Of a stretch of DNA of 64,000 nt, positions 41,636 to 50,563 are shown piece by piece. The stretch is from NCBI RefSeq assembly GCF_001598215.1, contig NZ_BCXJ01000004.1, positions 496,001 to 560,000 of the forward strand. Reading direction: 5' to 3'. Position numbers and translations under genes: made by a program. The notes beneath the pieces are model-generated. The model was not told the DNA's origin and did not search any database. It saw nothing but the letters and a program-made list of their open reading frames with translations. Position 1 is the first letter of the stretch; the number at the start of each line of letters is the position of its first letter. Origin of the DNA: Shouchella clausii (GTDB lineage: Bacteria; Bacillota; Bacilli; Bacillales; Bacillaceae_D).

Positions 41636-42529
41636 CTATGCTTGTGCAATCGACACGGCTGATCCTTGAACAGCTGGACGCATGACCTCCGCACTGCAAG
41701 CAGGGAACTGCTTATTTAGACGGCTTGCAAATGCTTCGCCTTTCCCTTCTTTTACTAAGCAAAGAATAATAGGCCCTGCGCCGCTAAGCGCCGCTCCGTA
41801 TGCGTCCTCATCTGCTTGAGCATAGGCGCAAACATCCGGTAAGTGGGGAATCAACTGCTGACGGTAAGGCTGGTGGAAGCGGTCTGCTAACATCATTTTT
41901 CCTACTAGTTCCCAATCTTGCTTTACAAGTGCCGCTGCCAGTACATTGGCGACTGAACTTGCCTGAACGGCTTCCTTGTACGATAACATATCTGGCAAAA
42001 CCGCACGCGCTTTTTTCGTAGCCAGTGTCTTCGGAGGGATAAGGGCAACAAGGTCGATGTTTGGCGCTTCCACATGAAGGATCTCCGTCGATTCTTCGCT
42101 GTGTGTGCCAATCACTAAGCCCCCATAAATAGAAGCAGCTACATTGTCTGGATGCCCCTCCCATAAGGAAGCAAGACGGGCCTTTTCCGCTTTTGAAGCA
42201 AACTGGCCACAAACAGAAGCAGCCAATTCAATGCCAGCAACGATCGCTGCGGCACTGCTGCCGAATCCTTTTGAAAGAGGGATGCCATTATTCATGACAA
42301 CGCGACATGGGGGCAAAACCTTTCCCCATTCTTTGCTCGCAAAAGCAGCGGCTTTTGTCACTAAATTATCGGTACCTATATTCTCCAAGCCAGGCGAAGA
42401 ACAAATAAACGACCACTTGCTTGCTTGTTCAACTTCCAAGTGCAAATAACGGTTTAAAGCAAGGCCAATTGAATCAAATCCTGGCCCTAAATTGGCTGTG
42501 CTAGCGGGAACAGTAATCGAAAAAGCCAT
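41636..42529 (-). CDS. thrB: Homoserine kinase
   Basis: A 297-residue GHMP kinase that phosphorylates homoserine for threonine synthesis. N-terminal VPASTANLGPGFDSIGLALN (about residues 7-26), the ATP loop GIPLSKGFGSSAAAIVAGIE (about 85-104) and C-terminal AALSGAGPIILCLV are the three GHMP motifs. Its ATG overlaps the thrC stop (TAATG). Last gene of the operon. Confidence 0.96.
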   Translation of the reverse strand: MAFSITVPASTANLGPGFDSIGLALNRYLHLEVEQASKWSFICSSPGLENIGTDNLVTKAAAFASKEWGKVLPPCRVVMNNGIPLSKGFGSSAAAIVAGIELAASVCGQFASKAEKARLASLWEGHPDNVAASIYGGLVIGTHSEESTEILHVEAPNIDLVALIPPKTLATKKARAVLPDMLSYKEAVQASSVANVLAAALVKQDWELVGKMMLADRFHQPYRQQLIPHLPDVCAYAQADEDAYGAALSGAGPIILCLVKEGKGEAFASRLNKQFPACSAEVMRPAVQGSAVSIAQA

Positions 42530-43599
42530 TACTTTACCGCCGGCTTTGTGGCCATTAAATAATCGGCCAGCGCTGTTTTTGAATCTTCAACCGTTGTCGT
42601 TTGCACATTGGAGAGGTCTATAGCCGTTGTCGGATCCTTTAAACCATTGCCAGTTAGAACTGCGACGATTTTGGAGCCCTTTGCTACTTTCCCTGCTTGA
42701 ATCTGTTTTTTTAAGCCTGCTAATGATGCACATGAACCTGGTTCAGCAAACACGCCTTCTTTTTTCGCTATTTCCCGGTACGCATCAACAATTTCTTCGT
42801 CCGTCACCGAGTCGATTTCGCCTTTTGACTCATTCGCAGCTTGTACAGCCAATTTCCAACTCGCTGGATTGCCAATGCGGATGGCAGTGGCAATCGTCTC
42901 TGGATGCTCAATGACATGCTGCTTCACAATCGCTGCCGCCCCTTCCGCTTCAAAACCATGCATACGCGGCCGGCCCGTTTGGTACAACTCATCGTATTCT
43001 TTAAAGCCCATCCAATAAGCAGAGATGTTTCCAGCATTTCCGACAGGGATTGCCAATACATCTGGGGCAGCCCCTAAGGCATCACAAATTTCAAAGGCTG
43101 CTGTCTTTTGACCATGGAGCCTATATGGATTGACAGAGTTGACAAGGGCTATTGGCTCGGTTTCGCACAATTCTCTTACGAGCGCAAGAGCACGGTCAAA
43201 GTTCCCTTCAATTTCGATGATTTCTGCTCCGTACATCGCCGCCTGGGCTACTTTCCCTAGTGCCGTTTTGCCTTTTGGGATAACAACAATCGAACGCAGC
43301 CCCGCTCGTGCTCCGTAGGCGGAAGCTGCCGCGGACGTATTGCCTGTTGAGGCGCAAATAAGCGCCTGCGCCCCTTCTTCTTTCGCTTTTGCCACAGCGA
43401 CAACCATTCCTCGGTCTTTAAACGATCCAGTCGGGTTTGCGCCTTCATACTTCACATAAAGCTCTACGCCCCATTCCTCCGATAAATGCTCGAGTTTAAG
43501 TAAAGGCGTATTGCCTTCGCCAAGTGTCAATGCCGGCGTGTTTTCCGTAATCGGCAAATACGAACCGTATTCTTTTAAAAGTCCTGCCCAAGCAGCCAT
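42529..43599 (-). CDS. thrC: Threonine synthase
   Basis: A 356-residue PLP enzyme that makes threonine from O-phosphohomoserine. The PLP lysine is in [20 protein letters not shown] (about residues 54-73), with [17 protein letters not shown] (about 83-99) and the phosphate-binding glycine loop [15 protein letters not shown] (about 186-200). Overlaps hom upstream and thrB downstream by single bases (TAATG), so the three are translationally coupled. Confidence 0.96.
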   Translation of the reverse strand: MAAWAGLLKEYGSYLPITENTPALTLGEGNTPLLKLEHLSEEWGVELYVKYEGANPTGSFKDRGMVVAVAKAKEEGAQALICASTGNTSAAASAYGARAGLRSIVVIPKGKTALGKVAQAAMYGAEIIEIEGNFDRALALVRELCETEPIALVNSVNPYRLHGQKTAAFEICDALGAAPDVLAIPVGNAGNISAYWMGFKEYDELYQTGRPRMHGFEAEGAAAIVKQHVIEHPETIATAIRIGNPASWKLAVQAANESKGEIDSVTDEEIVDAYREIAKKEGVFAEPGSCASLAGLKKQIQAGKVAKGSKIVAVLTGNGLKDPTTAIDLSNVQTTTVEDSKTALADYLMATKPAVK

Positions 43600-44900
43600 T
43601 ATCTTTTTCCTCCCTCAACTCGGTACGAGCTTGCTATCGTTTTAACTACATCTAGCTGCTCAAGCTCTTCCATTAATTCCTTATATACAGCTCGGTTGGT
43701 CACATGTGTAATGATCACAATTTCCGCCATTTCTTCATCTTCCATTGGAAGCTGCAAGAGCTTTTCAAAGCTGACGTCATATCTAGCAAATAACGATGTA
43801 ATGCCTGAAAACGTGCCTGTTCGGTCCTCTACATGCAAGCGAATAAAAAACTGTGATTGCTTTTCCTGCTCTTCTTTAAACACTGCTTCATATAGTGGCT
43901 TCGTTGCCGCATAGCCGTTGACGCGATGGCGCATATTTTTCATAACCGAAACGAGGTCGCTTACCACTGCTGTTGCAGTCGGCAACGAGCCAGCTCCAGG
44001 CCCGTAAAACATCGTTTCGCCAACGGCTTCTCCATGGACAAAGACAGCATTGTATTCATTTTGCACGCTGGCTAGTGGATGGTCCGATGGCAAGAGTGTT
44101 GGTTCAACACATACTTCCAACCGCCCCTCATCCCTTTTCGCAACGCCGATCAACTTCATGGTGAGCCCGAGTTGCTCGCAAAAATGCAAGTCTTTGCCTG
44201 ATACATTGGTTATCCCTTTCACGGCTACATCACTAAGCTGGACAGGCGCTGAAAAGCCAAGCGTCGCTAAAATTGCCATTTTTCTAGCCGCGTCCAGCCC
44301 TTCTACGTCAGCAGTTGGATCCGCTTCAGCAAACCCCAGCTCTTGCGCTTCCTTGAGTACATCTTCATAAGAGCGGTTTTCCTGGCTCATTTTCGTTAAA
44401 ATATAGTTGGTCGTGCCATTGACAATTCCCATCATTTTTGTAATCCGGTCAGCCGACAACCCTTCCGTGATCGTCCGCAAAATCGGGATGCCTCCAGCTA
44501 CGCTCGCTTCATAATAAACGTCCACCTCTTGCTCGGCCGCAAGCGCGAGAAGCGAAGCCCCCCATTCAGCCATGAGGTCTTTATTGGCTGTAACAATATG
44601 CTTTTTCTGGCGAATTGCTTTTTCAAGCAGTTGCTTCGTCTCGGTTACTCCACCCATGACTTCAATGACAACATCCAGGTCTGGGTCGCCAAGAATGTCT
44701 TCTGGATTTGTTGTCAATTCGACACCGTTTACTTCTGATCCTCGCACTTTATCTATTTGTTTGACGAGTGCTTTTTTTATCGCGACAGGCCTTCCGGCTT
44801 GGTGCGCCAATTCATTTTGATGCCGTTCCACAATCGACACTACGCCAGTGCCAACCGTTCCTAAACCTAAAAGGCCAACTTGAATCGCTCTCTCCCCCAC
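43599..44900 (-). CDS. hom: Homoserine dehydrogenase
   Basis: A 433-residue NAD(P)-dependent dehydrogenase converting aspartate semialdehyde to homoserine. N-terminal [16 protein letters not shown] (about residues 7-22) binds the nucleotide; [12 protein letters not shown] and [14 protein letters not shown] lead to the catalytic lysine region [13 protein letters not shown]-terminal ACT domain ([20 protein letters not shown], about 349-368) should give feedback by threonine. The GTG start at 44900 has GGAG 7 bp upstream and gives the same length as B. subtilis Hom; no ATG nearby has a site. Confidence 0.96.
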   Translation of the reverse strand: MGERAIQVGLLGLGTVGTGVVSIVERHQNELAHQAGRPVAIKKALVKQIDKVRGSEVNGVELTTNPEDILGDPDLDVVIEVMGGVTETKQLLEKAIRQKKHIVTANKDLMAEWGASLLALAAEQEVDVYYEASVAGGIPILRTITEGLSADRITKMMGIVNGTTNYILTKMSQENRSYEDVLKEAQELGFAEADPTADVEGLDAARKMAILATLGFSAPVQLSDVAVKGITNVSGKDLHFCEQLGLTMKLIGVAKRDEGRLEVCVEPTLLPSDHPLASVQNEYNAVFVHGEAVGETMFYGPGAGSLPTATAVVSDLVSVMKNMRHRVNGYAATKPLYEAVFKEEQEKQSQFFIRLHVEDRTGTFSGITSLFARYDVSFEKLLQLPMEDEEMAEIVIITHVTNRAVYKELMEELEQLDVVKTIASSYRVEGGKR

Positions 44901-44954
44901 ACTAACACTCCCCACTGTCCTTATATGAAATACACATGTTTTCTTATAATGGAC

Positions 44955-44983
44955 ATTATAAAAGGAATTGCCAGCGAATTCAA
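44955..44983 (-). promoter_or_regulatory. Sigma-A promoter of hom-thrC-thrB
   Basis: On the minus strand TTGAAT (44983-44978), 17 bp, perfect TATAAT (44960-44955), 55 bp before the hom start. The leader is too short for a T-box. Confidence 0.8.
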
Positions 44984-45004
44984 GCATTACTTTTAGGCAA
45001 TGCT

Positions 45005-46045
45005 CTATAAAGTCTGCCCTTTTAACCAATCAAGCAACGGCATTTCCGGATAACGGCTCAGTTTTGCCTCTTCTGCCAATTCGCCGAGGAAATCGGCATT
45101 GCTCGTTTCCCGATCAAGCAACTGTTGGAATTGCTTTCCATACTCACGTTGCTCATGGGGAAGTTGTGCTTGGTAATAGTTTTCAATCACTTCAAAATAA
45201 TGCAGCGGGAAAATCAAACGGGCATACATCATTTGCCATGTATAGGGAGTAAGCACTTGCCACTCTTCATACCCCCCGCAGAATGAAGCGATCCGCTCCC
45301 AGTTCTCCCTAGACTCTCCCATGGGCCGGTTCTCACGGATCCACTCTGCTAAATCTCGTGCTGGGTGGTCATATAAAAAGGCAGTAGGTGGTTTGACAAT
45401 ATGCCCCCGCTCAGACATATAAAGCCAACTCGTCTCCCCAAAACGACGATGGCAAATCGTTGGTTCGTCGTGTAGCTCCTTTTTAACATCGAACTGCGTA
45501 TCAACAGCAAATTGAATCGCATTTTCCGTCATTCCCATAAAATAAGGGTATGTGCTGAGAAACGCTTCATCGGTTGTCGTCTGTGGTCCTTGATTAGCGA
45601 TTACTTGGTACCAATTTTCAAGTTGCTCCAATCTTGTCGCCCAGAGCTCTTGCCATGGTGTAAAGCTAGCTTTTTTCCAATGTTGGCGCCCTTGTTGCCC
45701 CCGCTTATGCCAGGTATAAAGCTGCTCGCCTAAATCCCAATCCGATTGAATCCGGACTCCGCGAAATTCGCTGAATTCAGGGACTTTAAACACGTACGAC
45801 TCAACACCGTCAATTAAGGCGGAAGACTGGTTAACACGATTTGGTACAAGCTCAAGGACAGATTCATCGCCTGCTTGGCGCATAAAGTCGCAAAAAGCCA
45901 TCATTTCCACTTCCTCGGCGATGCATTCATCCTTCGGTAAAATGAGATAGGCTTGGTTATTTGCTCTGAAACCTTCATACGGCCCAACAGTAAAACGCTC
46001 GTCACAGTAAAGTTTATACTGGTCATACAAATTCCGCTCTAGCAA
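45005..46045 (-). CDS. yutH: YutH-like spore coat-associated protein
   Basis: A 346-residue protein resembling YutH, a member of the CotS/CotI kinase-like group made in the mother cell during sporulation in B. subtilis. The kinase-like fold is suggested by ICHRRFGETSWLYMSERGHIV, in the place of the catalytic loop, but a canonical HGD/DFD pair is missing, so it is probably not an active kinase. A TTG start at 46045 follows AGGAGGG by 8 bp. Divergent from yutG, upstream of hom with its own gap. Confidence 0.82.
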   Translation of the reverse strand: MLERNLYDQYKLYCDERFTVGPYEGFRANNQAYLILPKDECIAEEVEMMAFCDFMRQAGDESVLELVPNRVNQSSALIDGVESYVFKVPEFSEFRGVRIQSDWDLGEQLYTWHKRGQQGRQHWKKASFTPWQELWATRLEQLENWYQVIANQGPQTTTDEAFLSTYPYFMGMTENAIQFAVDTQFDVKKELHDEPTICHRRFGETSWLYMSERGHIVKPPTAFLYDHPARDLAEWIRENRPMGESRENWERIASFCGGYEEWQVLTPYTWQMMYARLIFPLHYFEVIENYYQAQLPHEQREYGKQFQQLLDRETSNADFLGELAEEAKLSRYPEMPLLDWLKGQTL

Positions 46046-46146
46046 TGTTGTTCCCTCCTTGCTCCAATCCCTTTAGTCTATGAGGGCATCGCATAAAATG
46101 TGTGCTTGCACGTAGACTATAAAAAGAAGGTTAAGGGAGGAACATA

Positions 46147-46635
46147 ATGGGAAAAGACGCGGTTGCAGAGAAAGCAAAAGAATGGTTGCAAGATCGCGGT
46201 GTCAGTTTGCATGACATCGCCGTTCTCGTGTATTTCCTGCAAGAAAAATACCATCCTGACTTATCACTAGCGCTATGCTTGGAAAATGTCGAGCGTGTTC
46301 TTTCCAAACGGGAAGTCCAAAATGCAGTGTTAACAGGAATTCAACTAGATTTGCTAACTGAAAAGAAATGCCTGGAATCACCTCTACAAGAGATTTTAGC
46401 ACGTGATGAAGGGCTTTATGGCGTAGATGAAATTATCGCATTGTCAATCGTCAACGTCTACGGCTCTATCGGGCTAACCAATTATGGTTATATTGATAAA
46501 CAAAAGCCAGGGATTTTAAAGAAACTAAACGATAAATCGACAGGCGCTTGTCATACATTTTTAGATGATATTGTCGGCGCGATTGCTGCCGCCGCTTCGA
46601 GCAGGCTCGCCCACAGGAAAGCGAATACGGAATAA
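46147..46635 (+). CDS. yutG: Phosphatidylglycerophosphatase A-like protein YutG
   Basis: A 162-residue PgpA-family protein, cytosolic in form, unlike the membrane-bound E. coli PgpA. Motifs: LHDIAVLVYFLQEKYHPDL, DEGLYGVDEIIALSIVNVYGSIGLTNYGYIDKQK, and C-terminal TGACHTFLDDIVGAIAAA with an acidic pair. B. subtilis YutG is a probable phosphatidylglycerophosphatase homologue. AAGGGAGG precedes the ATG. Confidence 0.85.
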   Translation: MGKDAVAEKAKEWLQDRGVSLHDIAVLVYFLQEKYHPDLSLALCLENVERVLSKREVQNAVLTGIQLDLLTEKKCLESPLQEILARDEGLYGVDEIIALSIVNVYGSIGLTNYGYIDKQKPGILKKLNDKSTGACHTFLDDIVGAIAAAASSRLAHRKANTE

Positions 46636-46663
46636 GCCAGCCACATAGTGGCTGGCTTAGCTG
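46633..46663. terminator. Hairpin after yutG
   Basis: A perfect 12-bp stem, TAAGCCAGCCAC/GTGGCTGGCTTA, with a 3-nt loop that includes the yutG stop codon. It lacks a T tract on either strand, so termination may be inefficient. Confidence 0.5.
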
Positions 46664-46736
46664 ATAGGCAATTAACGTAAAACAAACGAGGCACACAGCA
46701 GCACTTCCTATAACGAAGGGATCGGCAAAGCTCCCT

Positions 46737-47489
46737 TTAAATTGGCCAATCTGCTAAAGAAGGAATACTATATGTCGGTTGAGTTTTATATGCAGATAAA
46801 TCGGTTGTGATCCCTGTTTGTACATGGATTGTGTCGATGCCCGCATTGATGCCAGCGAGCAAGTCTGTATCATAATTGTCTCCGACAAAAACAGTAAAAC
46901 GTGGGTCAAGCTTTAACTGTTTGATGGCAGCTTCGACAATCGCAGCTCCCGGCTTGCCAATAACAATCGGTTCTGTTTTTGCTGCATACGCCACCGCTGC
47001 TACAAGAGCGCCGTTGCCGACAACAAGCCCTGACTCGGTTGTAATCATCGCATCTGGATTTGTTGCAATCAAAGCAGCTCCACTTGCAACGAAGCGGGCT
47101 GCTTTGCTCAGTTTTTCATGGGTAATTGCCCGATCCAGCCCAATGACAACGGCATCAGGCTTGTCCTCTGTCTGCGTAAACGCAGCCAATGCTTCAAACA
47201 GCCCTTCTTCACCAATCACATAAAGTGAGGAATGAGGCATCTTTGCTTGTAAATAAGAGGCTGTCGCTACGCTTGATGTCATAATTTGCCAAGGGTCGGC
47301 TGAGATGCCCATTCCATTTAATCGTTTGGCAACTTGTTCAGGACTTCTTGTTGAATTGTTTGTAACAAAGCCATAAGGAACATGGTACTTGGCCAATTTA
47401 TTGATAAAATGGACCGCGCTTACGATGGGCTCACTGCCATGGTAAACGGTCCCATCTAAATCAAATAAGTAGCTTTTATAGGCCTTCAT
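46737..47489 (-). CDS. yutF: HAD-IIA family phosphatase YutF
   Basis: A 250-residue HAD phosphatase of the NagD/p-nitrophenylphosphatase group (TIGR01457). Catalytic DLDGTVYHG (about residues 9-17), YGFVTNNSTRSPEQVAKRL (motif II), the capping domain with VIGEEGLFEAL, GKPGAAIVEAA and metal-binding FVGDNYDTDLLAG (about 203-215). The start at 47489 has GAGGTG 7 bp upstream. The substrate is unknown, probably a small phosphorylated metabolite. Downstream of yutE in the same direction. Confidence 0.9.
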   Translation of the reverse strand: MKAYKSYLFDLDGTVYHGSEPIVSAVHFINKLAKYHVPYGFVTNNSTRSPEQVAKRLNGMGISADPWQIMTSSVATASYLQAKMPHSSLYVIGEEGLFEALAAFTQTEDKPDAVVIGLDRAITHEKLSKAARFVASGAALIATNPDAMITTESGLVVGNGALVAAVAYAAKTEPIVIGKPGAAIVEAAIKQLKLDPRFTVFVGDNYDTDLLAGINAGIDTIHVQTGITTDLSAYKTQPTYSIPSLADWPI

Positions 47490-47505
47490 TGTCCACCTCT
47501 TTGCG

Positions 47506-47958
47506 TTAACGATTGTCTTTATCTGGAAGAAAAGCAGTAATGACGCCAAGTTCATTTTTTAAATATTGGCGGACAGCAGGCGGGAAAGCCTCTAAACTTG
47601 GCTGGCTTTCTTGAAGCCAGCTCCAAACATCGTTCGCCTCTAGGCTTGCATACTGATAGACAAGCGCTTTACGGCGGCGAATCAACTGTTTTAATCCTGC
47701 TGCTGTTTCGTCTAGAATGACGTTTTCATCGAGCAAGATGTCGATAATATCTTCGTATCCCCCTGGATCACGCATAATAAAGGCATCAATCATCTGATTG
47801 CCGACGTCAATGACTGCTTCAATGAGCACAGAGGCTGTCCGTTCTAATGCGAGACGGTCCTTGTCGCTTGTACCGAACGCCTCTTCCTTCATCATTTTTA
47901 ATAAATGTTCCATATAATCAAGCGTTTGTTCGATCCGCTGCCTGTCAACAAAATACAT
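47506..47958 (-). CDS. yutE: YutE family (DUF86/HepT-like) protein
   Basis: A 150-residue all-helical DUF86 protein. MYFVDRQRIEQTLDYMEHLL starts the chain, and the GNQMIDAFIMRDPGGYEDIIDIL centre is typical. The HepT ribonuclease motif R-x(4-6)-H-x-Y appears here as RRRKALVYQY, with glutamine where histidine is expected. No nucleotidyltransferase (MNT) antitoxin gene is beside it; it lies 16 bp upstream of yutF. It is therefore better viewed as a YutE-type housekeeping protein than as a toxin. Confidence 0.85.
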   Translation of the reverse strand: MYFVDRQRIEQTLDYMEHLLKMMKEEAFGTSDKDRLALERTASVLIEAVIDVGNQMIDAFIMRDPGGYEDIIDILLDENVILDETAAGLKQLIRRRKALVYQYASLEANDVWSWLQESQPSLEAFPPAVRQYLKNELGVITAFLPDKDNR

Positions 47959-48027
47959 GGATACCTACTCCTTTTCCCAGCTATTGTTTGCCATTTTCCG
48001 GGCAGACTGAGCATGGAGGTGAATCAG

Positions 48028-48282
48028 TTGGCAAAAAGGAAAGCCCGACAAACGTATGACGAATTCACAAATGTCGAAGCAATGCTCCATTATATCATTC
48101 CGGAAGAATTGCCTGAAGGGCCTTACGGGGCACCAGTCGGAAAAGAGGAACCGGTCGTGAATAAAACAACCGAATGGGAAGAAGGCCAGCGCACTTATAG
48201 TGCTTTTAATTATGTAAACAAAGACCTTCATGCAGGCTTACCCCGGAAGTATCCGAATCACCATCCACCACACGACAAATAA
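48028..48282 (+). CDS. Small hypothetical protein
   Basis: An 84-residue hydrophilic protein starting at TTG with a consensus GGAGGTGA 5 bp upstream. It begins MAKRKARQTYDEFTNVEAML and ends with proline/histidine-rich PRKYPNHHPPHDK. EELPEGPYGAPVG is in the centre. No family is recognised, and there is no signal peptide or membrane helix. It is divergent from yutE and convergent with yutD. The good ribosome binding site and codon use argue for a real gene. Confidence 0.6.
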   Translation: MAKRKARQTYDEFTNVEAMLHYIIPEELPEGPYGAPVGKEEPVVNKTTEWEEGQRTYSAFNYVNKDLHAGLPRKYPNHHPPHDK

Positions 48283-48289
48283 AACGGAG

Positions 48290-48330
48290 CTGCACTCCTC
48301 GTTTGACAAGAAGCGTTTTCTATCATCTGA
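48290..48330 (+). repeat. Interspersed repeat, copy D (3' end fragment)
   Basis: About 41 bp matching the right end of copy B1 (CTGCACTCCTCG, TTTGACAAG, AAGCGTTTTCTAT, CATCTGA), with two small insertions or deletions. It lies between the 84-aa gene and the terminator shared with yutD. Confidence 0.65.
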
Positions 48331-48357
48331 GTGCGGTTATCGATTTTGTCGACAACC

Positions 48358-48386
48358 TCAAAAACGGAGCTGCGCTCCGTTTTTTA
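48358..48386. terminator. Bidirectional terminator before the yutD stop
   Basis: A 10-bp stem AAAACGGAGC/GCTCCGTTTT with a 3-nt loop; T runs occur on both strands. Confidence 0.8.
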
Positions 48387-48668
48387 CATCGCTTGTTTCC
48401 TTACTTTTCGCAAGACAAAATAAGCGCAACCAAAATTGCAGTACTCGTAAAGATAGTCGGGCAACGTGCTAATTTTTTTATCGAATGTCGATTTTTTGTT
48501 TTTGTCATCAAAAAAGCCGCGCAATCGCAGTTGGTTGTAGCCCCAATCGCCGACGATGTAATCATATTTGTTCAGTACATCGCTGTACCGCGCTTTGAAT
48601 GCCTCCTCATTCCAACCATTGCGCTCGTTTTCGAGAACTTCATATTCAATGCCTGAAATCGTCACCAT
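48384..48668 (-). CDS. yutD: YutD family (DUF1027) protein
   Basis: A 94-residue DUF1027 protein. The signature is YDYIVGDWGYNQLRLRGFF (about residues 36-54), followed by YLYEYCNFGCAYFVLRK. Function unknown, though the gene is conserved among bacilli and near lipA here as in B. subtilis. The ATG at 48668 has GAGG 8 bp upstream. Confidence 0.9.
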   Translation of the reverse strand: MVTISGIEYEVLENERNGWNEEAFKARYSDVLNKYDYIVGDWGYNQLRLRGFFDDKNKKSTFDKKISTLPDYLYEYCNFGCAYFVLRKVRKQAM

Positions 48669-48804
48669 CGTACGCACCTCAAATCGGATTGGTCTGCTGT
48701 TATTTTACCATAGGAACAAAAGACATGCTTGTCTCTAGCCATATTTTGTTACAGTTAGCTTTTCATAAAAGTGCGCATGCTATGAATGAAAGGAGCTGGT
48801 TCTA

Positions 48805-49350
48805 ATGAAGAATCGCTTTGTGCCTACTGTGGCAAGCCTCCTATTGCTGTGCGCTTGCACAGGCAACAATGCTGGTCTTAATGATGCAAATGGTCAACGC
48901 ATGCAAACACTGGACAATGATACACTTATGGAAGAAACAGGCAGAGATTTTGGCTATGGGTTTTCCCGCTATACCGAAAACGAAGTAGGACGGGCAAATC
49001 ATACCGTTGGCGCCTTAACAGTTGATAGAGGGATGCTTGCCGATGTGATCACCCGGTTAGTGCTTAGCCTCAAGCAAATTGAAGAAGCCGCAGCGCTTGT
49101 CACTGACAAATATGCGCTCGTCGTGTATGAACATCGAGCAGAGCAAATGACAGAAGAGGAAGTGGCCGAACAAGTTAAACGGGCGGCATCGGCTTCACTG
49201 CCGCGCTTTTACGAGGTATATGTGGCAAACGACCGTGCTCGCATAAGAGATATTGAGCGTTTTGCTTCACTGCCATCTGGAAATGGCTACCAACATCTTT
49301 TGCAAGATACAATCGAGACATTTAAACAATACCCACAGGGCGATCAGTAA
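48805..49350 (+). CDS. yutC: YhcN/YlaJ family sporulation lipoprotein YutC
   Basis: A 181-residue lipoprotein: N-terminal signal with lipobox LLLCAC (cysteine near residue 18), then a YhcN/YlaJ domain with RYTENEVGRANHTVGALTVDRGMLADVITRLVL and the heavy-metal-associated-like fold ALVTDKYALVVYEH. Such proteins occur in the spore membrane or cortex. AAAGGAG precedes the ATG. Divergent from yutD, convergent with lipA. Confidence 0.85.
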   Translation: MKNRFVPTVASLLLLCACTGNNAGLNDANGQRMQTLDNDTLMEETGRDFGYGFSRYTENEVGRANHTVGALTVDRGMLADVITRLVLSLKQIEEAAALVTDKYALVVYEHRAEQMTEEEVAEQVKRAASASLPRFYEVYVANDRARIRDIERFASLPSGNGYQHLLQDTIETFKQYPQGDQ

Positions 49351-49351
49351 A

Positions 49352-49380
49352 GAACGATTATGCTTCTTGCATAATCGTTC
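49352..49380. terminator. Hairpin between yutC and lipA
   Basis: A 12-bp stem GAACGATTATGC/GCATAATCGTTC with a 5-nt loop. T tracts are short on both strands. Confidence 0.6.
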
Positions 49381-49382
49381 CA

Positions 49383-49437
49383 CACTGTCAGCCAAACGCT
49401 CGCCTTCATTTGTTCGTCTTCGCCAATAAGCGTCAAT
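49383..49437 (+). repeat. Interspersed repeat, copy E (short, deleted form)
   Basis: CACTGTCAGCCAAACGCTCG at the left and TTCGCCAATAAGCG at the right recall the ends of copy B1, with most of the interior missing. It sits at the convergent yutC/lipA junction. Assignment rests on about 25 matching bases and on position. Confidence 0.45.
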
Positions 49438-49443
49438 CTTGTT

Positions 49444-50373
49444 TTATACGCGCTGTTGCTCCCCTTGTACTTTTCTCGCTTCCATGTTCACTTGCGCTTG
49501 GTTCACTTGTTCGTCTGCATGGTAAGACGAACGGACAAGCGGGCCCGCCTCGCAATGACTAAAGCCTTTTTGCATAGCGATTTCCTTTAACTCGGCAAAT
49601 TCGTCTGGATGGTAATACTTAATCACTTTTAAATGTTTCTTTGTCGGTTGTAAATATTGGCCAATCGTCAAAATGTCAACATCATTAGCACGCAAATCAT
49701 CCATCGTTTCTAAAATTTCTTCCTTTGTTTCTCCTAGGCCTACCATTAGGCTCGATTTAGTCGGAATATCAGGATGCATCTCTTTTGCTCTTCGCAAAAA
49801 CTCGAGTGTACGGTCATATTTCGCTCTCGCTCTAACTTTTGGCGTCAGCCTTCTTACGGTTTCAATATTGTGATTCATAATATTCGGGCGCGCATCCATT
49901 AATGTTTGCAAGCTTGATTCATTGCCAAGCATGTCAGAAGGCAAAACTTCAATCGTGCAAAACGGGTTTTTCCGGCGTATGGCCCGTACCGTTTCGGCAA
50001 ACACCGCGGCACCGCCATCTTTTAAATCATCACGAGCAACAGCGGTAATGACGACATGTTTTAATCCCATTGTCTCCACCGATTCTGCCACGCGCTCAGG
50101 CTCTTGCAAGTCAAGTTCTGTCGGCAAGCCTGTCTTGACTGCACAAAAACGGCAACCTCGTGTACAAATATCGCCGAGGATCATAAAAGTGGCCGTTTTT
50201 CGGACCGCCCAACATTCATGAATGTTCGGGCAGCGTGCTTCTTCACATACGGTATGTAGTTTTTTCTCACGCATCATTTTTTTCAAGCCTGTATAAGACT
50301 CGTTTGTATTCAGCTTGATTTTTAGCCAGTCAGGTTTGCGCATATGCTGCTCTTTTTCATCTTTTTCTGGCAT
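49444..50373 (-). CDS. lipA: Lipoyl synthase
   Basis: A 309-residue radical SAM enzyme that inserts two sulfurs into octanoyl groups to form lipoate on dehydrogenase E2 and GcvH proteins. Both clusters are accounted for: the auxiliary cluster cysteines in [12 protein letters not shown] (about residues 40-51) and the radical [11 protein letters not shown] (about 66-73); the C-terminal RSSYHADE supplies the serine ligand. The ATG at 50373 has GGGTGGGAG upstream. Length and place next to lytH match B. subtilis. Confidence 0.97.
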   Translation of the reverse strand: MPEKDEKEQHMRKPDWLKIKLNTNESYTGLKKMMREKKLHTVCEEARCPNIHECWAVRKTATFMILGDICTRGCRFCAVKTGLPTELDLQEPERVAESVETMGLKHVVITAVARDDLKDGGAAVFAETVRAIRRKNPFCTIEVLPSDMLGNESSLQTLMDARPNIMNHNIETVRRLTPKVRARAKYDRTLEFLRRAKEMHPDIPTKSSLMVGLGETKEEILETMDDLRANDVDILTIGQYLQPTKKHLKVIKYYHPDEFAELKEIAMQKGFSHCEAGPLVRSSYHADEQVNQAQVNMEARKVQGEQQRV

Positions 50374-50563
50374 TGTCACTCCCACCCTTCTGCAAATAAA
50401 CCGATCTCTTCTGTTATCGTACCATGAATTCTAATTCGAACCAACAAGGGAAACGGAATTATTCCAACAAGAGTACAAACTACAACTGGTAAAGATTTTC
50501 TGTCATCATTTCATCCAATTGGCCGAAAACTATACAAAACCCCATAGAAAGGAGCTGGCACAA

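Noticed and set aside
44901-45004. Search for a T-box leader before hom
   Set aside because: The interval is only about 100 bp and holds a simple promoter; no T-box sequence or terminator is present.
47506-47958. Toxin-antitoxin (HepT/MNT) call for yutE
   Set aside because: The catalytic histidine position is not conserved and no MNT partner is present; gene order is that of housekeeping yutE-yutF.
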